Source: Thiomicrorhabdus sp. (GTDB lineage: Bacteria > Pseudomonadota > Gammaproteobacteria > Thiomicrospirales > Thiomicrospiraceae). From it: a stretch of DNA of 64,000 bases. Location of the stretch: the NCBI RefSeq assembly GCF_963677875.1, contig NZ_OY782562.1, positions 186,001-250,000 of the forward strand, in the 5' to 3' direction. A program made the position numbers and the translations under genes. The notes beneath the pieces are model-generated. The model ran no database searches and had not been told where the DNA came from. It saw nothing but the letters and a program-made list of their open reading frames with translations. Below, piece by piece: positions 11,421 through 19,771 of the stretch. Within the stretch, counting starts at the first letter, position 1. Every line of letters begins with the position of its first letter.

Positions 11421-13389
11421 TTATTTCACTTTCTCGGATGACTTGTTCGTCAGCATTTTCAGAGCCAAATCGGCTTCATATACCCAGGGAAAATCCGGCA
11501 GACTGTCACGAATAACATTTCCGTATCCTTTGGTGGATAACCGGGGATCGCACAACATCAGCACGCCACTGTCGCCTAGATCGCGAATCAGACGACCAGC
11601 CCCCTTGTTTCATGGCAATTACCGCTTCAGGTAATTGAAAATGCACAAAACCGTTTAAACCTTTTTCCTTCAAATAGGCTTCCCGTGCCTGAACGATCGG
11701 ATCGTCAGGAGGTGCGAAAGGGATTCGATCTATGACAACCAGCTTCAGAGCATCCCCTTTTACATCAACCCCTTCCCAGAAACTGCTGGTTCCAAGGAGA
11801 ATCGCATGCTCACTCTCCTTGAAACGCTGTAAAAGACTCAATTTTGGTAGATCCCCCTGAACCAGCAATTTGCCTTTCCAGTGGGCATGAAGAATCGCTT
11901 TTGCTTCCTGCATTGCCTTATGGCTGGTAAACAGCATAAAGGCTCGCCCTTGCGCAGCCTTGAGAAGTGGCCAGGCCGCTCTCAAACAGATTTTGATGTA
12001 ATCCGGATTACGCGGTTCCGGCAAGCCGATCGGATGATAGATCAATCCCTGAGTTTGATAGTCAAACGGGCTGGCCCAATTCACGGTCCTGGCATCGTCA
12101 AGCCCCAAACGTTTGGCGAAATAGTCGAATTGCCCGCGGACACTCAGGGTCGCCGAGGTAAACAACCAGGCTCCACCAATTTCTTCTCTCTGTCGACTGA
12201 AAGCCGCAGCGACGTTCAATGGGGTTAAAAACAAGCGAAAGCGGGCTTGGGAAGATTCGATCCAGCGCACATTATTTTCCGACTGGCTGTTGTGCCACTC
12301 TTTTAACTGTACGGTAAATTCTTTGCAGCGCTTGTGAACCGCACTCAATTGCTTTCCACGCTCCTCAACCGACTTCAAAGCATCGGTTACGGAATCCATG
12401 ACTGCAAGCATGCGCTTGAACACCTTTTGAAAAGCCGTTTCGCTTTCCAGCTGCTTCCAGGTCCAGCGTTTTTCCCATTTACCGAGCGCTTGGTTCAGAG
12501 CCAGTAACTGATCGGCAATCTTATCCGCCAAATCGGACAATTGTTTGGATTCCGGTGCTTCCAGACTTTGTGCCTGTTTGATATCACGCACCAGTTCTTC
12601 CAGTTGAGAGCGACTTAGAGAAAACCCCAAAAACTGGGCGGCAATATCCGGCAATTGATGCGCCTCGTCAAAGACATATACATCCGCTTCGGGAAGCAGC
12701 TCACCAAAACCCTGTTCTCGCAAAGCCAGATCCGCACAGAACAGGTGATGATTGACTACCAGCACCTGAGCCTCTGCGGCTTTTTGTTTCGCCTGAGGAT
12801 AAAAGCAACCGCCGTCAGCACTGCATTCGGCCGACTGGCAGAACTCCATTCTTGCCGAAACCTTGCGCCAGATCGGATCATCTTCAGCCACGGAATCCAG
12901 TTCCGAACGATCACCGATCAGGGTTTTGTCTTCAACCCATTCACGAATGTTCGCGAGCTTTTTCCAGTCCTCTCGGCTGTGCTGCTCGACCGTCTCCGCA
13001 ATTTCCAAACGCTGCGGGCACACATAATTGTCTCGCCCTTTGAATAATCGCGCTTTAGCGGTTATGGAACAGGCTTTCATCAAAACCGGCAAATCTTTCT
13101 GAATAAGTTGTTCCTGCAAAGTTTTAGTCGCCGTAGACAAAATGACTTTTTTTCCGGACAGGAGCGCAGGAATCAAATAGGCGAACGTTTTGCCGGTTCC
13201 GGTTCCGGCTTCGGCTAAAAGCGTCGCACCCTGTTCAATCGTGTCGACAATCTCCAAAGCCATGTCAATCTGAGCGTCACGTGGTGCATACCCGGAGATG
13301 GCTTTCTCCAGAGTACCTCCCGCGCCCAATGCCTTTCGCACCGATTCCGCCAGCGTTTCACCGGATTTCTTTTTCTTCGCAGACTGCAT
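11421..13389 (-). pseudogene. yoaA: YoaA/DinG-type Fe-S helicase with a +1 frameshift
   Basis: XPD-like superfamily 2 DNA helicase; in E. coli YoaA acts in tolerance of replication blocks with HolC. Walker A EAGTGTGKT lies at residues ~60-68. Cys residues in NYVCPQR and FCQSAECSADGGC fit the 4Fe-4S cluster. The DEAH box is VFDEAHQLPD, and SATLSVRGQF and GTSSFWEGVDVKGD follow. The frame breaks in motif VI. After IAMKQG the first frame gives a short unrelated tail and stops at 11506. Removing one base from the run of five C at 11600-11604 restores QGAGRLIRDLGDSGVLMLCDPRL, and the frame stays open to a TAA at 11421-11423 (655 residues; E. coli YoaA 636). This is either a real inactivating mutation or a homopolymer sequencing error. 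Confidence 0.85.
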
Positions 13390-13556
13390 GATGCCGTTAT
13401 AATCTCTTTACTAAACCAGCGCATTATACGCTATTCGCGGTTTGTCTGGTGTGAGAGGCAGCAAGACTTAACCGCTTCAAATCTTGAAGAACAGGCCGCT
13501 TCCGTCCTGTCAAATCTACGGAAATCACACCGCATCAGACTTTCCACTTAAAAAGC

Positions 13557-13585
13557 TGGACAAAAACAGCCGCTCCGGCTATAAT
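13557..13585 (+). promoter_or_regulatory. Strong sigma-70 promoter for the L36 gene
   Basis: TGGACA (13557-13562), a 17-nt spacer and a perfect TATAAT (13580-13585) lie about 70 nt upstream of the ATG at 13656. The predicted start is followed at once by a 14-bp perfect palindrome (13593-13606). Confidence 0.75.
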
Positions 13586-13655
13586 CCGCGACTTCAAATA
13601 TTTGAACCTAAGTCAGGTTGGTGTTGAATACCTGGCCACTAAATGGATATATCTA

Positions 13656-13781
13656 ATGAAAATTCTATCTTCTTTGAAATCCGCTAAGACACGTCATAAA
13701 GACTGTCAAGTTGTTAAACGTCGCGGAAAAGTATACGTTATCAACAAAACAAACCCTAAGTTCAAAGCTCGTCAGCGTTAA
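13656..13781 (+). CDS. rpmJ: 50S ribosomal protein L36, zinc-independent (YkgO-type)
   Basis: This 41-codon gene encodes [20 protein letters not shown] and continues to [12 protein letters not shown]. It matches E. coli YkgO (L36 type B) in the LKSAKxRHxDCQxVKRxGxxYVI pattern. Only one Cys is present, so the CxxC zinc site of the main RpmJ form is absent. L36 binds 23S rRNA in the large subunit; zinc-independent paralogues usually replace the zinc form during zinc limitation. It is monocistronic, with a strong promoter and a terminator. There is no L31 paralogue beside it, unlike the E. coli ykgM-ykgO pair. Confidence 0.93.
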   Translation: MKILSSLKSAKTRHKDCQVVKRRGKVYVINKTNPKFKARQR

Positions 13782-13828
13782 TCTGATGATGCGCCCGGTA
13801 GAATCGATACGGGGCAACTAGGAAAAGA

Positions 13829-13858
13829 AAAAGGCGCACTGATCATGCGCCTTTTTTA
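13829..13858 (+). terminator. Rho-independent terminator of rpmJ
   Basis: AAGGCGCA and TGCGCCTT pair around a 7-nt loop and are followed by a run of T on the plus strand. The A-run on the other side makes it usable for the convergent cheV gene as well. Confidence 0.85.
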
Positions 13859-13908
13859 TTGTCGGCTTTCAAATGATTTTTGAATGCCTCGGTTCTGGTA
13901 ACCATCGG

Positions 13909-14892
13909 TTATTGATAATACCGCTGGTCTATTTGCTCGATGACCTGTGAAATCTGATCGGTATCCACCTTGCCGATAAAATAATCCGCGCCCATATCCA
14001 ACACTTCACGAGTGTTGTTTTCACTGGTCATAGAAGTATGCACAACAATTGGGAGATGACGTGTTTGCGGATTGCTTTTCAATTCTTTGATCACCGTATG
14101 CCCGGATGCAACCGGCATTTCCAAATCGGTAAAGACTGCGGAAACGAAATCAAGATTGTCTACAGAATTTATATAATCCAGTAACAAACGGCCATTATCA
14201 AAGCTTTTAAACTTCACTCCAAGCTCGGCAAACACCATCGACATATACTGCTGGATCGCTTGGCTGTCTTCGGCAAACAGCACCGTTTTTTCCAGCATAA
14301 CCGGGCTCAGATGAATTTCTTTTCCCTTTAATTCCTCAGTGCTGCCAAGAATTTTCCTGGCCATAGTCGGCATGGATTCGATCAGCAATTTTTCGATATC
14401 CAGTACAAAACACAGCGTTTCACTGTCATCCAGATAGGTATGATTGACGATTTGATTACGATTTACATCGACATTGTAATTCCCGGCCGGATGAATATCC
14501 GACCAGTCCTTTTCTTCAACACCGTGAATATAGGCGACCCTCAAACCGACCAGATGATGACTGAAGTCGGAAACGATGATAATCGACTTCTCACGTTCAT
14601 CGTCCGTCATCGGAAATCCCATCCATTTCGGTAAATCGATTACCGGAAGATAGGTGCCGCGCAGTTCAATCATCCCCTCGATCAAATCATTGGAATCCGG
14701 CACGTGCGATAAGGGATAAGCCCGCCCTTCAAGAACCTCGCGGACTTTAAACACATTCATACCGTAATAAGCCGGCACACGCCCCACATGAGGAAACTGC
14801 ACCTGAAAAACCATTAAGCTCATTTGATTGTTTTTGCTTAATTGAGCTGTTTTTTCAATCTGATCCAGTGAGGAAGACATAGACAATGACAT
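13909..14892 (-). CDS. cheV: Chemotaxis coupling protein CheV (CheW + receiver)
   Basis: CheV couples chemoreceptors to CheA and carries a phosphorylatable receiver thought to aid adaptation. The 327 residues contain a CheW domain (about 30-175, with VFKVREVLEG, IEGMIELRGTYLPVIDLPKW and CFVLDIEKLL). A REC domain follows (about 200-325), with acidic residues in VLFAEDSQ, phospho-acceptor Asp256 in VFTDLEMP, Thr/Ser near VHTSM and Lys in YFIGKVDT. It is a single gene on the minus strand between the L36 gene and rnhB. A perfect palindrome overlaps its ribosome site, and a flagellar-type promoter lies just upstream. Confidence 0.95.
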   Translation of the reverse strand: MSLSMSSSLDQIEKTAQLSKNNQMSLMVFQVQFPHVGRVPAYYGMNVFKVREVLEGRAYPLSHVPDSNDLIEGMIELRGTYLPVIDLPKWMGFPMTDDEREKSIIIVSDFSHHLVGLRVAYIHGVEEKDWSDIHPAGNYNVDVNRNQIVNHTYLDDSETLCFVLDIEKLLIESMPTMARKILGSTEELKGKEIHLSPVMLEKTVLFAEDSQAIQQYMSMVFAELGVKFKSFDNGRLLLDYINSVDNLDFVSAVFTDLEMPVASGHTVIKELKSNPQTRHLPIVVHTSMTSENNTREVLDMGADYFIGKVDTDQISQVIEQIDQRYYQ

Positions 14893-14901
14893 GAAACTCT
14901 C

Positions 14902-14918
14902 CTTAGCTATTAGCTAAG
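14902..14918. repeat. 17-bp palindrome overlapping the cheV ribosome site
   Basis: CTTAGCTA, one central T and TAGCTAAG form a perfect inverted repeat. On the transcript the second arm runs into the AAGGAG Shine-Dalgarno sequence, so a stem would partly mask it. It could also be an operator at the transcription start. Confidence 0.5.
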
Positions 14919-14944
14919 ATAACGGCAGAAAGCCTGAAACTTAA
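14919..14944 (-). promoter_or_regulatory. Candidate sigma-28 (FliA) promoter of cheV
   Basis: The minus strand has TTAAGTTT (14937-14944), 10 nt, then GCCGTTAT (14919-14926). This is close to the flagellar class 3 consensus TAAAGTTT-N11-GCCGATAA but with a spacer one base shorter. The start would fall about 20 nt upstream of the cheV ATG. Confidence 0.5.
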
Positions 14945-14959
14945 CCACCTTTTATCCGC

Positions 14960-15619
14960 CTATAAAGGCTGAGGCCGTTCTTCCAAAAGAGTCTTCACCG
15001 GTTTGAAGCTGCGACGGTAACCATTCAATAAACCATGTTCTCGGATGGCACGCAAATGCTGGGGGGTAGGATAGCCTTTATGGCTGGCAAAGCCATACTG
15101 CGGGTAGGATTCGTGCAAAATCAGCATCTGGCGATCTCGATGCACTTTTGCGAGAATGGAGGCGGCACTGATTTCCGGGATTTTATCATCCCCCTTCACC
15201 ACTGCCTGGCAAGGGTGTGCAACATCCGGACAGCGATTGCCATCGACATACAAACGTTCAAAATGATGCTTCGATGCAAGCTTGGTAATTGCTCTTTTCA
15301 TTGCCAGCATCGAGGCGTGCAGAATATTCAGTTGATCGATTTCTTCCGGAGAAGCAACTTCGATCGCATAGGCAACAGCATGGCGCTTGATCTCTTCCGA
15401 TAACTGCTCGCGTTTTTTTTCCGACAATTTTTTGGAATCACGTAAAGGCAGATCACATCCGGCGGGAAGGATAACGGCAGAGGCGACAACATCGCCAATC
15501 AACGGGCCACGACCGACTTCGTCAACCCCAATGGTCACCCCATCCAAACAGGGAAAGGGATTCAGCGAATCCAGATCAAAAAGCGTTGCCTGCTTTTTCA
15601 GCAGGTCATTTTTTTTCAT
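14960..15619 (-). CDS. rnhB: Ribonuclease HII
   Basis: RNase HII cleaves RNA in RNA-DNA hybrids and removes single misincorporated ribonucleotides. The 219-residue protein has the catalytic motif [16 protein letters not shown], the second acidic site in YVDGNRCPD and [13 protein letters not shown]. It overlaps lpxB by 14 nt, matching the lpxB-rnhB order of E. coli, and ends the long minus-strand envelope operon. The usual next gene, dnaE, is not here; cheV follows with its own signals. Confidence 0.97.
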   Translation of the reverse strand: MKKNDLLKKQATLFDLDSLNPFPCLDGVTIGVDEVGRGPLIGDVVASAVILPAGCDLPLRDSKKLSEKKREQLSEEIKRHAVAYAIEVASPEEIDQLNILHASMLAMKRAITKLASKHHFERLYVDGNRCPDVAHPCQAVVKGDDKIPEISAASILAKVHRDRQMLILHESYPQYGFASHKGYPTPQHLRAIREHGLLNGYRRSFKPVKTLLEERPQPL

Positions 15620-16805
15620 TCAATTCAGCCCAGTCCAGCACAGCTTGAGTGGCCAAGCTTGAGGCATCACAATTCAAAGCCCGATATTGTTTTTCAAACG
15701 CCACCAACTGCTTTTCCCGCAAAACATCATCCTCAATCAAGCGTTTCAATTCACGATAGATGTTTCCCGCACTGGCTTGATCCTGTATCAATTCGCTCAC
15801 CAATGTTTCCTGAGCCAGTACATTCGGCAAACCAATCCAGTTTGTCGTCGACAAACGCTTCATAATCCAGTGGGTAATCGGATGCAATTTGATTGCCAAA
15901 AGCAACGGACGCCGCATCAATGCGCATTCAAGCGTCGCCGTTCCGGAAGTGACCAGTGCCTGATCACACGCTTCCAACGCCAGTTGAGACTGGCCGTCTA
16001 AAAAAAGAACAGACAGGTTCGGCGCACATTGACCAAGGATTTCTTGTAATCGTTTTTTAGCGCCTGCATGCACACAAGGTACAACGAACTGCATCTGCGG
16101 AAAATCCTTCTGTAACAGCTCGGCAGCCAAAAAGTAAGGTTCCGCCATTTGCTCGATTTCGCTCATTCTCGAACCCGGGAGAATTGCGGTTACCTCTGCG
16201 GATAAGCCCATTTTCAGCTGCTGTTTTGCCCGCTCTTTATCGGGAAATTCAGGCACCTGATTTGCCAAAGGATGACCGACAAATCTCGACGCAATTCCAT
16301 AACGATCGTAATACGGAGTTTCAAACGGGAACAGAACCAAGACACCATCAACGGCTTGTTTAATTTTCAGGAGACGCTTTTCGCGCCAGGCCCAGACAGA
16401 TGGCCCCACATAATGAACGGTCGGAATTCCGACTTCTTTTAAGCGTTTTTCAACGGTAAAGTTAAAATCCGGGGCATCCACACCGATAAAGACATCCGGA
16501 CGAGTTTCGATCAATCGCTGAACAAGCTGTCTGCGTAAACGCAACAATTCCGGCAAACGTTTCAAAACTTCAAAGAACCCCATAACCGACAAGCGCTCCA
16601 TCGGAAACCAGGAATCCAAGCCCTGCTCTTGCATTTTCGGTCCGCCGATACCGATAAATCTTGCCTTAGGAAAACGTTTCTTAAGACCCCTTATCAGGTC
16701 AGCCCCCAGAGTATCGCCAGAAGCTTCACCCGCAACCAGAGCGATCACGGGTGAAGGCAATTTTGAAAGGGAAATAGAATGATCCGTGTTATCGGACAAT
16801 GCCAC
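15606..16805 (-). CDS. lpxB: Lipid-A-disaccharide synthase
   Basis: LpxB (glycosyltransferase family 19) joins UDP-2,3-diacylglucosamine and lipid X into the beta-1,6 disaccharide of lipid A at the inner membrane face. The 399 residues show [34 protein letters not shown], the [15 protein letters not shown] motif and [12 protein letters not shown]. The N-terminus has about 17 residues before the family start. It overlaps lpxA by 17 nt and rnhB by 14 nt, so translation is probably coupled. Confidence 0.97.
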   Translation of the reverse strand: MALSDNTDHSISLSKLPSPVIALVAGEASGDTLGADLIRGLKKRFPKARFIGIGGPKMQEQGLDSWFPMERLSVMGFFEVLKRLPELLRLRRQLVQRLIETRPDVFIGVDAPDFNFTVEKRLKEVGIPTVHYVGPSVWAWREKRLLKIKQAVDGVLVLFPFETPYYDRYGIASRFVGHPLANQVPEFPDKERAKQQLKMGLSAEVTAILPGSRMSEIEQMAEPYFLAAELLQKDFPQMQFVVPCVHAGAKKRLQEILGQCAPNLSVLFLDGQSQLALEACDQALVTSGTATLECALMRRPLLLAIKLHPITHWIMKRLSTTNWIGLPNVLAQETLVSELIQDQASAGNIYRELKRLIEDDVLREKQLVAFEKQYRALNCDASSLATQAVLDWAELNEKK

Positions 16806-17559
16806 GTTTGGATTCTTCCAAAAAGTGAATCAGCGGAGAAAGCGTATGCTTGTCATCCTCAAGAGAACGTAACGCTTCGATTGAATCGCTCAGGCGCATC
16901 CCAGAACGATACAGGCTTCGGTAAGCGTTCTTGACCAGTCGAAGCTGGTCGGAATCAAAACCACGACGTTTCATGCCTTCGAGATTGATGCCGCGTGCCT
17001 GAGCCAAATTGCCGGAAACGACTACAAAATTCGGTACATCCTGATTTATCACACTACCCATTCCGCAGAAGCTATGCGCACCGATGCGGCAAAATTGATG
17101 AATCAGGCTGTAACCACCCAAGATAGCCCAGTCCTCGACAATAACGTGTCCGGCCAAAGCTGCCGCATTGGCGAAAATGCAGTTATTTCCGACAATGCAG
17201 TCGTGAGCAATATGAACGCCCGCCATGATCCAGTTTCCATTACCGATGACGGTTTTTCCGATATCCTGAACGGTACCGCGGTTCACTGTGACATTTTCAC
17301 GAAATGTATTACCGTCTCCGATAATCAGCAAAGTCGGCTCGTCACGATATTTTTTATCTTGCGGAGCCGCTCCGATGCAACCGAAAGGATAAAAGCGGTT
17401 ATTTTTACCAATGACTGTCGGCCCCTGAATAACTACATGGGAATCCAGTATGCACCCTTCTCCGAGAGTAACATCGCCTTCAATGACGCAATAAGGACCG
17501 ATTTTGACCCCCTCGGCGACGTTTGCTTTAGGGTCAATGATCGCTGTTGGATGAATCAA
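16789..17559 (-). CDS. lpxA: UDP-N-acetylglucosamine O-acyltransferase
   Basis: LpxA adds a 3-hydroxyacyl chain from acyl carrier protein to the 3-OH of UDP-GlcNAc, the first step of lipid A synthesis. The 256 residues start IHPTAIIDPKANVAEGVKIG, continue in left-handed beta-helix hexapeptide repeats and include VHIAHDCIVGNNCIFAN with the catalytic His. A C-terminal helical domain follows (RRGFDSDQLRLVKNAYRSLY). It lies 3 nt after fabZ and overlaps lpxB, as in E. coli. Confidence 0.97.
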   Translation of the reverse strand: MIHPTAIIDPKANVAEGVKIGPYCVIEGDVTLGEGCILDSHVVIQGPTVIGKNNRFYPFGCIGAAPQDKKYRDEPTLLIIGDGNTFRENVTVNRGTVQDIGKTVIGNGNWIMAGVHIAHDCIVGNNCIFANAAALAGHVIVEDWAILGGYSLIHQFCRIGAHSFCGMGSVINQDVPNFVVVSGNLAQARGINLEGMKRRGFDSDQLRLVKNAYRSLYRSGMRLSDSIEALRSLEDDKHTLSPLIHFLEESKRGIVR

Positions 17560-17562
17560 GAG

Positions 17563-18000
17563 TTACACCTTTCTTTCTGCACACAGAAGATCGGCCGAGG
17601 CAATAATTTTACCGTCGACTTTTGTCGTACACTCAAACTTCCAGATACCGCGTTTATTTCCCATGGTCTTAACTTCAAAATCCAGACGATCACCCGGAAC
17701 CGCAGGCTGACGAAAACGGCAGTTGTCAACGGCAGCCAGATAGTACATTGAAGTGCCATCCGGTTTGACGCCTTGACTGCGGAATGCCAGGATGCCGGTA
17801 CACTGGGCCATCGCTTCGATAATCATCACACCGGGCATAATCGGATTGTTAGGGAAATGCCCCGTAAACTGGGGTTCATTGAAAGTGACGTTTTTATAGC
17901 CTTTCAGGCTTTCACCTTCAACATATTCCGTGACCCGGTCGACCAATAAAAACGGGTAACGATGCGGTAAATATTCAAAAATTTCCTTAACTTCCATCAT
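17563..18000 (-). CDS. fabZ: 3-hydroxyacyl-[ACP] dehydratase FabZ
   Basis: FabZ dehydrates 3-hydroxyacyl-ACP in fatty-acid elongation and competes with LpxA/LpxD for their acyl donor. The protein has [13 protein letters not shown], the active-site His in [14 protein letters not shown] and the Glu in [15 protein letters not shown] use the ATG at 17998-18000 (145 residues) because the longer open frame to 18012 would begin with TTG; either is possible. It sits between lpxD and lpxA in the standard order. Confidence 0.95.
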   Translation of the reverse strand: MMEVKEIFEYLPHRYPFLLVDRVTEYVEGESLKGYKNVTFNEPQFTGHFPNNPIMPGVMIIEAMAQCTGILAFRSQGVKPDGTSMYYLAAVDNCRFRQPAVPGDRLDFEVKTMGNKRGIWKFECTTKVDGKIIASADLLCAERKV

Positions 18001-18063
18001 GCTTAAATCCAAGTTAATTGTTATGTTTTATCCTTATTTCAAAATATAAGGCGGTCTTTCAAT

Positions 18064-19104
18064 TCAGGCTTGCGAATTCTTGAGAGCCTGCAGTTCCTTT
18101 TTCAGGGCTTTCAATTCTTTGAACATCGAATCCAGATGTCTGGCTCTAGCGCCGTTGCGTTGCCATTCCCGCGCGTCCGTGACCGGAAAACCACTGTAGG
18201 CACCCGGCTTGGTGATGTCGCTGGTCACACCGGACTTTGCCATAAAGTGTGCGTTATCGCATACCGTCAGATGCCCGGCAAAACCAACCTGGCCGGCAAC
18301 CGTACAGTTTGCACCTATTTTAGAGGTTCCAGCAAAACCGCTTAGGGCGGCAACGGCGCTGGCTTCTCCCAGGTAGCAATTATGTCCGACATGAACCAGA
18401 TTATCGATAATGCAGTTATCAGCCAGGACCGTGTCTTCAATCGCTCCTCGATCAATGGTCGAGTTGTTGCCGATTGACACGCGGTTGCCTAAGACAACGC
18501 GGCCGATTTGCGGAATTCGGTGCCATTGACGGCCTTCTTTAGCCCAACCAAATCCCTCTCCGCCAATTACGGCACCGGATTTGATAATGCATTCATCTCC
18601 AATAATGCAATCATTTTCGATTACCACGTTTTTACCGATGTAACAACCCCGGCCAATCCGAACCCCTTGGGCGATAACTGTACCGCTCTGAATATCGCAG
18701 TCGGCACCCAGGTTGACACCAGCACCTACAATGACATTCGGACCGATACGAACCTGATCGCCAAGAGTCGCACTTTCATCGATTTGCGCCGTAGGATGAA
18801 CCCCAACAGGAGTTTGGATTCTTGGATAAAGAAACTGGGCACTAAGTGCATATACGTAGTATGGATTATCTACTGCTATTGTAGCCGCCTTCGCCATGGA
18901 TGCAAATTGCGGCGACAAAATCACCACGGATGCCTGGGTGCTTTCCAGTGAATCCAGATATTTTTTATCATTTAAGAATGTCAAGCTACCGGCAGTGGCT
19001 TTATCCAGCGGTGCAACCTGATGAATGCGGGTGTCGGAATCTCCATGAAAAACCAACTTGATCTCTTTAGACTCTAGAAAACGAACAAGTTCGATCAGGG
19101 TCAC
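18064..19104 (-). CDS. lpxD: UDP-3-O-(3-hydroxyacyl)glucosamine N-acyltransferase
   Basis: LpxD adds the second 3-hydroxyacyl chain, at the 2-amino position of UDP-3-O-acylglucosamine. The 346 residues have the N-terminal uridine-binding domain (about 1-100), hexapeptide repeats with GVHPTAQIDESATLGDQVRIG and VHVGHNCYLGEASAVAALSGFAG containing the catalytic His, and a short C-terminal helix rich in Lys and Leu. It lies 14 nt after skp and 63 nt before fabZ. Confidence 0.97.
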   Translation of the reverse strand: MTLIELVRFLESKEIKLVFHGDSDTRIHQVAPLDKATAGSLTFLNDKKYLDSLESTQASVVILSPQFASMAKAATIAVDNPYYVYALSAQFLYPRIQTPVGVHPTAQIDESATLGDQVRIGPNVIVGAGVNLGADCDIQSGTVIAQGVRIGRGCYIGKNVVIENDCIIGDECIIKSGAVIGGEGFGWAKEGRQWHRIPQIGRVVLGNRVSIGNNSTIDRGAIEDTVLADNCIIDNLVHVGHNCYLGEASAVAALSGFAGTSKIGANCTVAGQVGFAGHLTVCDNAHFMAKSGVTSDITKPGAYSGFPVTDAREWQRNGARARHLDSMFKELKALKKELQALKNSQA

Positions 19105-19118
19105 GGTTCACTCCAGCG

Positions 19119-19658
19119 CTATTGATTAAACTCGGTTCGTTGCTTTTTGCTCAATTCGGCAAGGTGTTTCAGAACGTCTTCCGTGACATCAATCCGCTTG
19201 TTGGTATAAGCGATCCCTTCATACAAAATCAGATCAAAGCCTTGCTGACTGCCAATTTTCTTAATCGACTCATTGACCAGCTTTTGCAATTTAGCCAGTT
19301 CTTCGTTACGGCGCAGGTTCAACAATTCCTGGACATCATTGCGACGACGCTGAATTTCACGCGTCATCAGCGCAATTTCACGCTCCTTGGAAATCTTTTG
19401 AGCATCGCTCATGACGCTTTTGTTTTTCTGATAGTCACTCTGCAATCTTTCAAGACTCGAACCCAGTTTCTTCAATTCGGCCTGTTGAGGTGCAAACTCC
19501 TTCTCCAGCTTTGCTGTTGCCGACTTTGCCTGAGGCGCCTGTTCCAAAAGCATCGCAACATTCACCACACCCAGCTTCACAGGTTCCTCTGCAGCCATAC
19601 TCGCCTGAGTGGTGAAAGTCAAAACGAAAGCTAAAAAATAATTACGCAGTTTAAACAT
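19119..19658 (-). CDS. skp: Periplasmic OmpH/Skp-family chaperone
   Basis: Skp trimers hold unfolded outer-membrane proteins in the periplasm on their way to BAM. The 179-residue protein has a signal peptide (about 1-22, ending QASMAAEE), the family start VKLGVVNVAMLLEQAPQAKSA and a long charged coiled coil (about 45-135). It ends with the IGSQQGFDLILYEGIAYTNKRIDVTEDVLKHL module typical of the family. It lies between bamA (113 nt upstream) and lpxD, as in E. coli. Confidence 0.93.
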   Translation of the reverse strand: MFKLRNYFLAFVLTFTTQASMAAEEPVKLGVVNVAMLLEQAPQAKSATAKLEKEFAPQQAELKKLGSSLERLQSDYQKNKSVMSDAQKISKEREIALMTREIQRRRNDVQELLNLRRNEELAKLQKLVNESIKKIGSQQGFDLILYEGIAYTNKRIDVTEDVLKHLAELSKKQRTEFNQ

Positions 19659-19771
19659 GAAAAGGTTTCCATAAATTTTTTAATAACTTTTTGGATTGTA
19701 CCCTAAATCCAAAGCTTCGGGATACAAAAGCACCGCAAAAGCGACAACTTTACGCCCTGCGGCAAGCGGCT

